The notes under the pieces are model-generated. The model made no database searches. It was not told the DNA's origin and saw only the letters and a program-made list of their open reading frames with translations. Shown here piece by piece: positions 45,553-54,237 of a stretch of 64,000 nt of DNA (position 1 is its first letter; each line of letters begins with the position of its first letter). The position numbers and the translations under genes are program-made. The stretch is from Acidovorax sp. 107 (GTDB lineage: Bacteria; Pseudomonadota; Gammaproteobacteria; Burkholderiales; Burkholderiaceae_C): the NCBI RefSeq assembly GCF_003058055.1, contig NZ_QBTZ01000001.1, positions 4,048,001 through 4,112,000 on the forward strand, read 5' to 3'.

Positions 45553-46581
45553 ATGCGCAAACCCTTGCTGACAAAACTTCTGGCCGGTGCGGCCCTGGTG
45601 GCCGCTGCGTCGGGCAGCTGGGCCCAGGGCCAGGTCAACATCATCTGCTCGGTGCAGGCCGAGTGGTGCAACCTGATGTCCACGGTGTACGCCAAGACCA
45701 CCGGCACCAAGGTGAACATGACGGCCAAGGGGTCGGGCGAGGCGCTGGCGCAGCTCAATGCCGAGCGTGCCAACCCCAAGACCGATATCTGGTTTGGTGG
45801 CACGGGCGACCCGCACCTGCAGGCGGCTGAACAGGGCCTGACGCTCGAATACAAGTCACCCCAGCTGGCGCAGCTCTATCCCTGGGCGCAAAAGCAGGCG
45901 GCGGATTCCAAGTACCGCACCGTGGGCGTGTACCTGGGCCCGCTGGGCTTTGGCTACAACAAGGAACTGCTGGCCAAGCGCAAGCTCAACCCGCCGCAGT
46001 CGTGGGCTGACCTGCTCAAGCCCGAGTTCAAGGGCGAGGTGCAGATGGCCAACCCCGCATCGAGCGGCACGGCCTACACCATGATCGCCACGCTGGTGCA
46101 GATCATGGGCGAGGAAAAGGCGTTCGAGTACCTCAAGGCCTTGCACCCCAACATCAGCGCGTACACCCGTTCGGGCACAGCCCCGGTGAAGGCGGTCGCA
46201 CGCGGCGAGACCACGGTGTCGGTGAGCTTCGTGCACGACGTGACCACCGAGGCGGTCAATGGCTTCCCTGTGGGATCGGCCACGCCGTCCGAAGGCACGG
46301 GCGCCGAGGTGGGCTCCATGAGCATCGTCAAGAACGGCCCCAACACCGAGGCGGCCAAGAAGTTCTACGAATGGGCACTCACGCCCGGCGGCCAGCAGTT
46401 TGGCCTCGCAGCCAAGCAGTTCCAGCTGCCCAGCAATACGCAGGTGCCCAAAGACCCGCGCATGACCGATCCGGCCAAGATGAAGCTCATCAACTACGAC
46501 TACGCCAAGTACGGCGCCAGCGCCGAACGCCGCCGCCTGATTGCGCGCTGGGAAAAAGACGTGCAGAACGCAACGCGCTAA
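45553..46581 (+). CDS. ABC transporter substrate-binding protein, AfuA/FbpA family (probable sugar phosphate)
   Basis: Periplasmic receptor of 342 residues. Signal peptide to about residue 25 (ALVAAASGSWAQG), then VNIICSVQAEWCNLMSTVYAKTTG and DIWFGGTGDPHLQAAEQG. Proteins of this family are routinely called iron(III) receptors. It lacks an obvious pair of iron-ligand tyrosines in the usual place, and it has an adjacent His228-Asp229 (SFVHDVTTEAV). I recall such a pair as ligand contacts in the hexose-phosphate receptor AfuA. The hexR and transaldolase neighbours favour a sugar-phosphate role. Function is inferred. Confidence 0.8.
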   Translation: MRKPLLTKLLAGAALVAAASGSWAQGQVNIICSVQAEWCNLMSTVYAKTTGTKVNMTAKGSGEALAQLNAERANPKTDIWFGGTGDPHLQAAEQGLTLEYKSPQLAQLYPWAQKQAADSKYRTVGVYLGPLGFGYNKELLAKRKLNPPQSWADLLKPEFKGEVQMANPASSGTAYTMIATLVQIMGEEKAFEYLKALHPNISAYTRSGTAPVKAVARGETTVSVSFVHDVTTEAVNGFPVGSATPSEGTGAEVGSMSIVKNGPNTEAAKKFYEWALTPGGQQFGLAAKQFQLPSNTQVPKDPRMTDPAKMKLINYDYAKYGASAERRRLIARWEKDVQNATR

Positions 46582-46584
46582 GGG

Positions 46585-48831
46585 GTGGTGGTGTCGGCAG
46601 CAGCGGCGGCAGCGCACGCAACCCTCCGGGCCAGGCCACAAGGTGCCTCGGTCAACCGGCCCCTGTGGGTCTGGCTGGCCATAGGCGTGCTGGGGTACCT
46701 GGTGTTCCCTTGGTATGCACAGCAGGACGCCAATGGCCTGCTGGCGGTGGGCCAGGTCTTCAGCAGCGAGCAGGCCGCCAACGGACTGATGCAGGCGGCC
46801 CTGTTCGGGCGCCCCTGGCTGTGGCTGGGCCTGGCCGGGCTGGTGGTGGCAGGCCTGGGGGCCTGCCTGCCAGCAGGGCGCAAGCAAGGCGCCCTGCTGG
46901 TGGCAGGAGGTGCACTGGGGCTGGCGGCCCTGCTGCTCAGCGGCTTTGCGATTGGTGCGCGCGGTTGGGCGTTTGAATGGATGAACACCAGTCTGGGCGA
47001 ACTGGGCGCGCGTCAGCCCGGCATGGGCTGGGGCGGGTTTGTGGTGCTGTCGGCACTGCTGGTGCTGATGTCGTTCGGCGTGGCGCGGCGCGGCTTCTTC
47101 AAGGGTGACCTGTTTGTAGCGGCTGCGGTGGTGGGCTGCGGCAGCCTGCTGGCGCTGTTCATCGTGTTTCCGGTGCTCAAGGCGCTGTCGGCGGCGTTTT
47201 TTCTGGAAGACGGCCCGTTCTCGCTGGCCGTGGTGTGGGAGCGCATCGCGCACGAGCGCAACTTCAGCCTGTCGTGCCTCGCGGGTGGCCAGCGCTGTGG
47301 CGTGGCGTGGAACACGCTGTTCCTGGGCTTGATGACGGCCACCAGCACCACGCTGCTGGGCACCTTCATGGCGCTGATGGCAGAGCGCGCCTCGCGCCGC
47401 TATGCGCGGCCGCTGAACATCGTGGCGCTGCTGCCCATCATCACGCCGCCGTTTGTGGTGGGCCTGGGGCTCATCCTGCTGTTTGGCCGCGCGGGCGTGT
47501 TCAACCAGTTTCTGGAATACGCGTTTGGCATCACGCCATCGCGCTGGTTCTACGGGTGGCTGGGTGTGTGGGTGGCGCAGACCTTTGCGTTCACGCCCAT
47601 TGCTTTCATGATCATGCGCGGCGTGGTGCAGGGCGTGGCCCCCAGCCTGGAAGAGGCCGCGCAAACCCTGCGCGCCAGCCCGCACCGCACCTTCATGACC
47701 GTGACCCTGCCGCTGCTCAAGCCCGGCCTGGCCAATGCGTTCCTGGTGGGCTTCATCGAAAGCATGGCTGACTTCGGCAACCCCATCGTGGTGGGCGGGC
47801 AGTTCTCGGTGCTGTCCACCGAAATTTTCTTTGCCATCGTGGGCGCGCAGTACGACCAGGGCCGTGCCGCATCGCTGGCATGGATCCTCACGTTCTTTGC
47901 GCTCACGGTGTTTGCCATCCAGCGCGGGCTGCTGGGCAAGCAGAACTTCACCACCGTCTCGGGCAAGGGCGACGCGGGCATTGCCATGCCGCTGCCCACC
48001 GGCGTGCGCCGCGTGGTGCATTCCGTCGCGCTGCCGTGGATGGCGTTCACGCTCATCGTGTACCTGTTTGCGCTGGCCGGGGGCTTTGTGCAGACCTGGG
48101 GGCGCGACTACACCATCACCCTCGCGCATTTCCGCACCGCGTTCAGCGTGGAGTGGGGCGAGTTTGGTGTGGTGTGGGCGGGCACGGCGTGGAACTCGTT
48201 CTTCACCACCCTCAAGCTCGCGGCCATCTCGGCGCCGCTCACGGCCACGCTCGGCATCGGCATTGCATGGCTGCTGGCACGCACCGATTTCCGGGGGCAG
48301 GGCGCGTTCGAGTTTGCGGCGCTGCTGGCCTTTGCCATCCCCGGCACGGTGCTGGGTGTGAGCTACATCCTGGCGTTCAACGTGCCGCCGTTCGAGCTGA
48401 CGGGCACCGCCCTCATCATCGTGTTGTGCTTTATGTTCCGCAATCTGCCCGTGGGCGTGCGGGCGGGCACGGCGGCGTTCAAGCAGCTGGACCGTTCGCT
48501 GGACGAAGCCTCCGTCATGCTGCGTGCGGGCAGCGTGCAGACGCTGCGCCACGTGGTGCTGCCGCTGCTCAAGCCCGCTCTGGTGGCCGCACTGGTCTAC
48601 AGCTTTGTGCGCGCCATCACCACGGTGAGCGCGGTGATCTTCCTGGTCACGGCCGAGAACGAGCTGGCCACCACCTACATCATCGGCCGCGTGGGCAATG
48701 GCGACTATGGCGTGGCGCTGGCGTACTGCACGGTGCTCATCATCCTGATGTCGGCCTCCATCGGCCTGATCCAGCTGCTTGTCGGCGACCGCAAGCTGGG
48801 CCGCCGTGGGGCTGCCCCCGCCGCGCACTGA
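46585..48831 (+). CDS. ABC transporter permease, fused two-domain (AfuB/FbpB family)
   Basis: Inner-membrane permease of 748 residues containing two permease domains in one chain. EAA loops are EEAAQTLRASPHRTFMTVTLP (first half) and the DEASVMLRAGSVQTLRHVVLP segment (second half). About 150 extra N-terminal residues add several membrane spans (LWVWLAIGVLGYLVFPWY, WLWLGLAGLVVAGLG). It starts at one of three consecutive GTG codons from 46585, 3 bases after the receptor stop, so the exact start is uncertain. Confidence 0.9.
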   Translation: MVVSAAAAAAHATLRARPQGASVNRPLWVWLAIGVLGYLVFPWYAQQDANGLLAVGQVFSSEQAANGLMQAALFGRPWLWLGLAGLVVAGLGACLPAGRKQGALLVAGGALGLAALLLSGFAIGARGWAFEWMNTSLGELGARQPGMGWGGFVVLSALLVLMSFGVARRGFFKGDLFVAAAVVGCGSLLALFIVFPVLKALSAAFFLEDGPFSLAVVWERIAHERNFSLSCLAGGQRCGVAWNTLFLGLMTATSTTLLGTFMALMAERASRRYARPLNIVALLPIITPPFVVGLGLILLFGRAGVFNQFLEYAFGITPSRWFYGWLGVWVAQTFAFTPIAFMIMRGVVQGVAPSLEEAAQTLRASPHRTFMTVTLPLLKPGLANAFLVGFIESMADFGNPIVVGGQFSVLSTEIFFAIVGAQYDQGRAASLAWILTFFALTVFAIQRGLLGKQNFTTVSGKGDAGIAMPLPTGVRRVVHSVALPWMAFTLIVYLFALAGGFVQTWGRDYTITLAHFRTAFSVEWGEFGVVWAGTAWNSFFTTLKLAAISAPLTATLGIGIAWLLARTDFRGQGAFEFAALLAFAIPGTVLGVSYILAFNVPPFELTGTALIIVLCFMFRNLPVGVRAGTAAFKQLDRSLDEASVMLRAGSVQTLRHVVLPLLKPALVAALVYSFVRAITTVSAVIFLVTAENELATTYIIGRVGNGDYGVALAYCTVLIILMSASIGLIQLLVGDRKLGRRGAAPAAH

Positions 48832-48859
48832 ACACCCTTGCAGAAAAAGAAGAAACGCC

Positions 48860-49942
48860 ATGAACCATAACGACGCGGGCATCGTGTTCCGCAACATCAC
48901 CAAGCGCTACGGCAGCGACAGCAGCGCGGCCCTGGCCGTCAAGGGCATCAGCTTTGAGGTGCCGCGCGGCACGCTGACCACCATCCTCGGCCCCTCGGGC
49001 TGCGGCAAGACCACCACCTTGCGCATGATCGCGGGGCTGGAGTCGCCCACGTCCGGCGAGATCTTCATCGGCGGCAAGGATGTGACCACGCTGGGCCCCG
49101 CGCAGCGCAACGTGAGCATGATGTTCCAGAGCTACGCGCTGTTCCCGCACATGAACGTGGTCGAGAACGTGATGTACGGCCTGCGCATGTCGGGCCAGCC
49201 CAAGGAGCAGGCGCGCGCCAAGGCCGTGGACGCGCTGCGCGGCGTGGGCCTGGTGGGCTATGACGACCGCCTGCCCAGCGAACTCTCCGGCGGTCAGCAG
49301 CAGCGTGTGGCCCTGGCCCGCGCGCTGGTGCTGGAGCCTGAGGTGCTGCTGTTCGACGAGCCTTTGTCCAACCTCGACGCCCGCCTGCGCCGCGAGATGC
49401 GCGAAGAAATCCGCGCGCTGCAGCAGCGCCTGTCGCTCACGGTGGCCTATGTCACGCACGACCAGGCCGAAGCCATGGCGGTGAGCGACCAGATCATCGT
49501 GATGAACCAGGGCCTGATTGCGCAGAAGGGCTCGCCGCGCGCGCTGTACGAAACCCCGCACAGCGAGTTTGTTGCGGGCTTCATGGGCGAGGCCATGCTG
49601 TTCCCGGCCGTGGCCGACCCTGATGGCACGGTGGCACTCGGCCCGCTGCTGCTACGCCCGCGCATGGCGGTGCAGAGCGGCCCGGTGAAGGTGGCGGTGC
49701 GGCCCGAGGCCTGGCGCATTCACCGCCAGGGCGAGGGCCTGTTGCCCGCGCGGCTGGACAAACGGGCCTACCTGGGCGCCGTGTACGAATACACCTTCGA
49801 GACCGCGCTCGGCCACATCTTTGTGGTGTCGTCCGACCTGGACGATGTGCTGGCCGTGGGGGACGCGGTGCAATTGAGCCTGGGTGCCCATGGCGTATCG
49901 GTGGTTGGTAGTACCGAAGCTGCCCGGACCAATGCGGAATAA
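48860..49942 (+). CDS. ABC transporter ATP-binding protein (AfuC/FbpC family)
   Basis: Cytoplasmic ATPase of 360 residues. Walker A GPSGCGKT is at 44-51, Q-loop [12 protein letters not shown], signature [15 protein letters not shown], Walker [18 protein letters not shown]-terminal TOBE-type regulatory domain follows ([12 protein letters not shown]). The ATG at 48860 is chosen; the frame is open from 48779. It ends 7 bases before the transaldolase ATG, so tal is probably cotranscribed. Confidence 0.91.
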   Translation: MNHNDAGIVFRNITKRYGSDSSAALAVKGISFEVPRGTLTTILGPSGCGKTTTLRMIAGLESPTSGEIFIGGKDVTTLGPAQRNVSMMFQSYALFPHMNVVENVMYGLRMSGQPKEQARAKAVDALRGVGLVGYDDRLPSELSGGQQQRVALARALVLEPEVLLFDEPLSNLDARLRREMREEIRALQQRLSLTVAYVTHDQAEAMAVSDQIIVMNQGLIAQKGSPRALYETPHSEFVAGFMGEAMLFPAVADPDGTVALGPLLLRPRMAVQSGPVKVAVRPEAWRIHRQGEGLLPARLDKRAYLGAVYEYTFETALGHIFVVSSDLDDVLAVGDAVQLSLGAHGVSVVGSTEAARTNAE

Positions 49943-49949
49943 TGGCGCC

Positions 49950-50900
49950 ATGACGAACCAACTCGACGCCCTCAAACAGTTCACCACCGTGGTTGCCGAC
50001 ACCGGCGACTTTCTGCAACTGGCCCAGTTCCGTCCGCAGGACGCGACGACCAACCCTTCGCTGATCCTCAAGGCGGTGCAGAAGCCCGAATATGCGCCCC
50101 TGCTGCAAGACACGGTGGCGAAGTTCAAGGGCCGTGCGATGGATGAAATCATCGACCGCCTGCTGGTGCGTTTTGGCTGCGAAATCCTGACCCACGTGCC
50201 CGGCCGCGTCTCCACCGAAGTGGACGCCCGCCTGAGCTTTGACACCAGCGCCACCGTCACACGCGCCGAGCGCATCATCGAGCTGTACCAGGCCGAAGGC
50301 ATCCACATCGACCGCGTGCTCATCAAGATTGCGGCCACGTGGGAGGGCATCCAGGCCGCCGAAAAGCTGGAGCGCAAGGGCATTCACACCAACCTCACGC
50401 TGCTGTTCTCGTTCGCCCAGGCCGTGGCCTGCGGCCAGGCCAAGGTGCAGCTGATCTCGCCTTTTGTGGGCCGCATTTACGATTGGTACAAGAAGCAGGC
50501 GGGTGCGAGCTGGGACGAGGCCGCGCGCGCTGGCGCCAACGACCCCGGTGTGCAGTCTGTCACGCAGATCTACAACCACTACAAGCGTTTCGGCATTGCC
50601 ACCGAGGTGATGGGCGCGAGCTTTCGCAATGTGGGGCAGATCACGGCGCTGGCCGGGTGTGATCTGTTGACCATTGCGCCCGAGCTGTTGGCGCAGCTGG
50701 CTGCGAGTGATGCGCCGTTGCAGCGGGCGTTGGATGCGGAGGCTGCCAAGGGCATGGACCTGCCTGCTGTTAATTACGACGAGGCGGGGTTCCGGTTTGC
50801 GTTGAATGAGGATGCGATGGCGACCGAGAAGCTGGCTGAGGGGATTCGGGCGTTTGCGGTGGATGCGGTGAAGCTGGAGAAGCTGATCCTCGCTGCTTGA
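49950..50900 (+). CDS. tal: Transaldolase
   Basis: Non-oxidative pentose phosphate enzyme of 316 residues. The Schiff-base Lys126 lies in [11 protein letters not shown]. Other markers are [12 protein letters not shown] near the N-terminus, [29 protein letters not shown] and [12 protein letters not shown]. It sits directly behind the Afu-type transporter, which supports sugar phosphates as the transporter's cargo. Codon use becomes noticeably more G/T-rich in the last ~80 codons, bordering the palindromic element. Confidence 0.95.
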   Translation: MTNQLDALKQFTTVVADTGDFLQLAQFRPQDATTNPSLILKAVQKPEYAPLLQDTVAKFKGRAMDEIIDRLLVRFGCEILTHVPGRVSTEVDARLSFDTSATVTRAERIIELYQAEGIHIDRVLIKIAATWEGIQAAEKLERKGIHTNLTLLFSFAQAVACGQAKVQLISPFVGRIYDWYKKQAGASWDEAARAGANDPGVQSVTQIYNHYKRFGIATEVMGASFRNVGQITALAGCDLLTIAPELLAQLAASDAPLQRALDAEAAKGMDLPAVNYDEAGFRFALNEDAMATEKLAEGIRAFAVDAVKLEKLILAA

Positions 50901-50961
50901 GGTCGGGTTTCTTTTTTGAGCGGCTGGTGCCTGGGTTGCGGGTGCTGGCCGTTTTTGTTTT

Positions 50962-51682
50962 TTGGGGGCTCTTGGGAGCATATTGGGCCGCATGCCTCGG
51001 TTGAGGGCGGAGGCCGGGAGTCGCCCGGCGAGCGAGTAACTTTCTTTTGCTTCGCCAAAAGAAAGTCACCAAAGAAAAGGCGACCCCCAGTCTGCGACCC
51101 CTTCGCTGTGCGAAGGGGCACACCTGCGGCGTGTCGGTTGCGGGGTGCGCCGCAGAACTCACTGCGCGCCTGCGGCGCTCCGTTCAAACAACTGCGGCGA
51201 GTCAGTTTACGAAGCATGGGCGCTCCGACGCCCATGCCACCCCGCAACCGACACGCCGCAGGCGCAGCCAGCAGGGGGGTGGGCAGCCGAACATCCAAAC
51301 AGCCGGACATCCATTCGGGCCATCGCTTTGCTCGGCCCAGCTTGCGCAGCGCGTGGCGCTTGCGCCCGCGAGACGGGGCCGAGCGAAGCAAAGGCCCGTG
51401 TGGATGTTCTGCCCCCTTTGCCCCTCTGGATGCGCCGAGGAGCGCAGGGTTTGGCGGATCAGGGATCGCGATTGTCTGAGCGAAGCGAGTTCGAGCGAGA
51501 CCCCGCCAAACCCGAGCACCGCAGGTTGCCCCGGAGCGAAGCGCAGGGGACGCAGACAGTGGGGTCGCCCTTTCTTTGGTTCCTTTCTTTCGGCGACGCG
51601 AAAGAAAGGGACTCGCATGCCGGGCGACTCCCGGCCTCCGTCCTTAACGAAGGCACGCCATTCGATGCGCATTAGCCCCCAG
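50962..51682. mobile_element. Palindromic non-coding element with long inverted ends
   Basis: About 720 bases with imperfect inverted termini. The best part pairs 51008-51096 with 51551-51640: the outer 22 bases are identical and about 88 percent match over 89. Weaker similarity extends out to GGGGGCT at 50964 and AGCCCCC at 51674. Inside lie nested palindromes: 25-bp perfect arms at 51123-51147 and 51238-51262 around a 9-bp stem (51214-51237), arms at about 51307-51338 and 51375-51408, and 11-bp arms at 51447-51457 and 51503-51513. Several open frames cross it, but none looks like a protein, since they mirror the palindromes. No transposase. Possibly a non-autonomous transposable unit. Confidence 0.6.
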
Positions 51683-51752
51683 ACTCAGCGCGCAAAACAG
51701 ACGCATGAAGCTGTCAACTTCCGCCTGCCATCTCCAGTCCCGTAGCTAGAGT

Positions 51753-51810
51753 GATCACTATAAAAATCATAGCTACCAAGGTATGAAGCACTGGCGCACC
51801 CAGCCAAAAA
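51753..51810 (+). repeat. Dispersed repeat family 1, copy I
   Basis: ATCACTATAAAAATCATAGC, then TACCAAGGTATGAAGCACTG and GCGCACCCAGCCAAAAA. It abuts the end of the sensor kinase gene. The rest of 51683-51752 shows nothing. Confidence 0.7.
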
Positions 51811-51811
51811 C

Positions 51812-53209
51812 TCACCCCGCAGGCAGCCACATCCCCACCCGCAACCCCTTCGGCACCACCCCCTCCGCCACGGTCCGCCCTCCGTGCCGCAGCGCGATCT
51901 CTTCCACGATCGACAGCCCCAGCCCACAGCCGCCCGCCTTGTCCGACCCGCGCCAGAACCGCGCAAACAAATCGCCCAGGTGCTCGGCCGGCACGCCCGG
52001 TCCGTCGTCCTCCACCACCAGCAGCGCCCAGTGCCCGGGCTCCTCATGGCCCACGCGCACCGTCACCGTGGCGCCGGGGCCGGCGTAGTGCAGGGCGTTG
52101 TCGATGAGGTTGTTCAACGCCTCGCGTAGCAGCAGCGGGTGGCCTTGCGCTGACAGGTGGTCCACACCCTCGTAGCCCAAGTCCATGCCTTGGGCCAGGG
52201 CGCGGGCGGCCCATTCGCGGGCCACTTCGCGGGCCAGGGCGGCGAGGTCGATGGACTGCATCTCCACGTTCGACTCCGAGCGCGCCAGCTGCAGCAGCTG
52301 GTGCACCAGGTGGGCGCTGCGTTGCGCGGCTGACAGCACCTTTTGCAGGCGGGCCTGCACCGCTGGTTCGTGGCTTTCGTGCAGGGCCAGCTCGGTCTGG
52401 CCGATCAGGCCGGCGAGCGGCGTGCGCAGCTGGTGGGCGGCGTCGTTCAGAAAACGCTTTTCCTTTTGCTGGCCGCGCGCTACGGTCTCCAGCAGCCGGT
52501 TGATGGTGCTGGCCAGCGAATGCACTTCTTGCGGGGCAGAGGTCAGCTCGATGGGCGGCAGGGGCGTGGTGCCGGTGTGGGGCTGTGCGCCGGCGCGTTC
52601 AATTTGCGCCTCCAGGCGCTTGAGGGGCTGCAGGCCGCGCAGCACGCCCGCATACACCACGGCGCTCAGGGCCAGGCCCATCAGGCCCATGGGGAACACC
52701 ATGCGCTCCAGCAGCTCCTGCGCAATGCGCTCGCGCACCGTGAGGCTCTGGGCCACCTGCACGCGCAGGCGCTGGCGGGTGGAGGCGGTGCCGTAGTCCA
52801 CGTCCAGCAAGGCCACGCGCACCGGCTTGTCGTCCACCCGCGCCTGGTACAAAAACGCCTCGCCCACCGCCACATCGACCTGGGCGGGCGGTGCTGGCAG
52901 CTGCGCGTTGCCCAGCAAAAAGCGGCCCGGCGGGGACGACACCATGTAAGTGATGCGGTCGGCCGGGTCCTGCTCCAGGATGTCCTGCGCAGCCTTCGGA
53001 AAGTCCACCAGCAGCCCATCGCCAATCGGCTTGATCTGCCGCGCCAGCGCCCGCACCGACTGGGTCAGCGTCTGGTCAATGCCCTTCTCGCCGTTCTGCA
53101 GCGCGATGCGCCAGGCTAGGAACCCGCCCGACAGCCACAGCACCAGCTGCGGAAGCAGCAGCCACAGCAGCAGCTTGCGTTGAAGAGAAACACCCGGGAC
53201 GTGACGCAT
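51812..53209 (-). CDS. Two-component sensor histidine kinase (TctE/GtrS-like)
   Basis: Inner-membrane kinase of 465 residues. First span at about 12-33 (LWLLLPQLVLWLSGGFLAW), a periplasmic region of about 135 residues of the TctE type (VSSPPGRFLLGNAQLP), second span at about 169-190, and a HAMP-like linker. The dimerisation box FLNDAAHQLRTPLAGL carries phosphorylated His259. The ATPase domain has NLIDNALHYAG, EDDGPGVP and GCGLGLSIVEEI. It pairs with the response regulator upstream. The position divergent to gtsA suggests it senses a sugar or organic acid, as GtrS does in Pseudomonas. Confidence 0.92.
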   Translation of the reverse strand: MRHVPGVSLQRKLLLWLLLPQLVLWLSGGFLAWRIALQNGEKGIDQTLTQSVRALARQIKPIGDGLLVDFPKAAQDILEQDPADRITYMVSSPPGRFLLGNAQLPAPPAQVDVAVGEAFLYQARVDDKPVRVALLDVDYGTASTRQRLRVQVAQSLTVRERIAQELLERMVFPMGLMGLALSAVVYAGVLRGLQPLKRLEAQIERAGAQPHTGTTPLPPIELTSAPQEVHSLASTINRLLETVARGQQKEKRFLNDAAHQLRTPLAGLIGQTELALHESHEPAVQARLQKVLSAAQRSAHLVHQLLQLARSESNVEMQSIDLAALAREVAREWAARALAQGMDLGYEGVDHLSAQGHPLLLREALNNLIDNALHYAGPGATVTVRVGHEEPGHWALLVVEDDGPGVPAEHLGDLFARFWRGSDKAGGCGLGLSIVEEIALRHGGRTVAEGVVPKGLRVGMWLPAG

Positions 53210-53235
53210 GAATGGCCGTAAAAATTAAACGGCGC

Positions 53236-53345
53236 GCGTCTTGCAACTGGCGCGACCAAGGCCAGTGCCGCCGCGCAAGGGCCGCCCCGCCGCGCTGGCG
53301 GCGTCCCCCCCGCGGGGGGAAGATGCGCAGCATCTCAGGGGGGGC
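53236..53345 (+). repeat. Dispersed repeat family 2, copy 5 (long form)
   Basis: Contains GCCGCGCAAGGGCCGCCCCG and GCGTCCCCCCCGCGGGGGGA, ending GCAGCATCTCAGGGGGGG. It lies between the response regulator and kinase genes and shares its left end with copy 4. Confidence 0.75.
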
Positions 53346-53346
53346 T

Positions 53347-54063
53347 TCATGGCTTATTCAGCATGTACCCCAGCCCCCGGATATTGCGGATCACCAGGTT
53401 GGACTGGTCGAGCTTCTTGCGCAGGCGGTGCACGTACACCTCCAGTGCATTGGAGTTCAGCGGGGCGGCGGTCTGGCCGGGCTCGGGCGGGCTGGCGCGC
53501 CAGGCGGCCAGCACATCGTCGCGGGTGACGACTTCGCCGCAGCGGTGGGCCAGCAGCTCCAGCAGCTCCCACTCGCGCTGGGTCAGCTCCAGCAGGTCGC
53601 CGTTCAGCGCGGCGGCATGGCTGGCGTGGTCCAGCACCAGCGGACCTATGGTGGTGCTGGCAACGCCGGCCGCGCTGCTGGCCTGGGTGAAGGCGGGCTG
53701 GCGCGCGCGGCGCAGCATGGCCTGCAGGCGGGCCTGCAGCTCCTGCATGTTGAAGGGCTTGGTGATGTAGTCGTCGGCCCCAGCGTTCAGGCCCAGCACA
53801 CGGTCATCGACGCCGTCGCGGGCGGTGAGGATCAGCACGGGCAGGCCGGCAATGTGCGCGCGGGCCCAGGTCAACAGTTCCATGCCATCGGCGCCGGGCA
53901 GGCCCAGGTCCAGGATGATGCCGTCCACTGCCTGCGTCTGCAAAAGCGCCATGGCCTGCGCCACGCTACTGGCGGTGCAGACGCTGTAATCGAGTTGCTT
54001 GAGCTGGCCGGTGAGAGCGTCGAGCAGGAGGGCGTCGTCTTCGACAATCAGTATCGTGGCCAT
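53347..54063 (-). CDS. Two-component response regulator, OmpR family (TctD/GltR-like)
   Basis: DNA-binding regulator of 238 residues. The receiver domain has the acidic pair EDD at 8-10, phosphorylated Asp52 (GIILDLGLPG), and DDYITKPFN with the conserved Lys. The OmpR winged helix lies at about 140-235 (LTQREWELLELLAHRCGEVV, VYVHRLRKKLDQ). The kinase gene follows after a 137-base gap filled by a repeat. It diverges from gtsA, which it probably regulates. Confidence 0.93.
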   Translation of the reverse strand: MATILIVEDDALLLDALTGQLKQLDYSVCTASSVAQAMALLQTQAVDGIILDLGLPGADGMELLTWARAHIAGLPVLILTARDGVDDRVLGLNAGADDYITKPFNMQELQARLQAMLRRARQPAFTQASSAAGVASTTIGPLVLDHASHAAALNGDLLELTQREWELLELLAHRCGEVVTRDDVLAAWRASPPEPGQTAAPLNSNALEVYVHRLRKKLDQSNLVIRNIRGLGYMLNKP

Positions 54064-54117
54064 GGATTGAGCATAACAAAGGCCCCCGCAACGGGCCCGC
54101 TGTGGGGCCGCTGCGAC

Positions 54118-54137
54118 TCTCAGGGAAAGCCCTGAGA
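54118..54137. promoter_or_regulatory. Inverted repeat before gtsA
   Basis: TCTCAGGG-AAAG-CCCTGAGA, perfect 8-bp arms, in the 174-base region between the response regulator gene and gtsA. Candidate operator for the two-component system. It directly adjoins the AT-rich HexR-like block. Confidence 0.4.
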
Positions 54138-54166
54138 ATTAAATTAATTATTGTAATTAAAGTACC
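54133..54166. promoter_or_regulatory. Tandem HexR-like sites before gtsA
   Basis: The first site holds the exact core AATTAAATTA (54137-54146). The second is TGTAATTAAAGTACC (54152-54166), 13 of 15 positions of the HexR palindrome TGTAATTAAATTACA known from gammaproteobacteria. They are 71-105 bases upstream of the gtsA start, a good position for repression. Confidence 0.55.
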
Positions 54167-54237
54167 GACTGCGCTGAACGGCACCGGTATCACGGCGCAG
54201 CAACGGGTTCTGAAAACAACGTCGAGGAGACAAGGGT

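Noticed and set aside
45856..48903. 1015-codon open frame on the minus strand
   Set aside because: It lies opposite the receptor and permease genes, is rich in His, Arg, Gln and Gly, and has no domain. It is a shadow of GC-rich codon use on the coding strand.
50920..50945. TGGTGCC...GTTGCG resembling a sigma-54 promoter after tal
   Set aside because: The invariant TGGCAC is missing and no gene follows.
50916..51745. Several open frames of 120-230 codons crossing the palindromic element
   Set aside because: Overlapping frames on both strands mirror the inverted repeats. No start with a ribosome site, no domain, and composition unlike neighbouring proteins.
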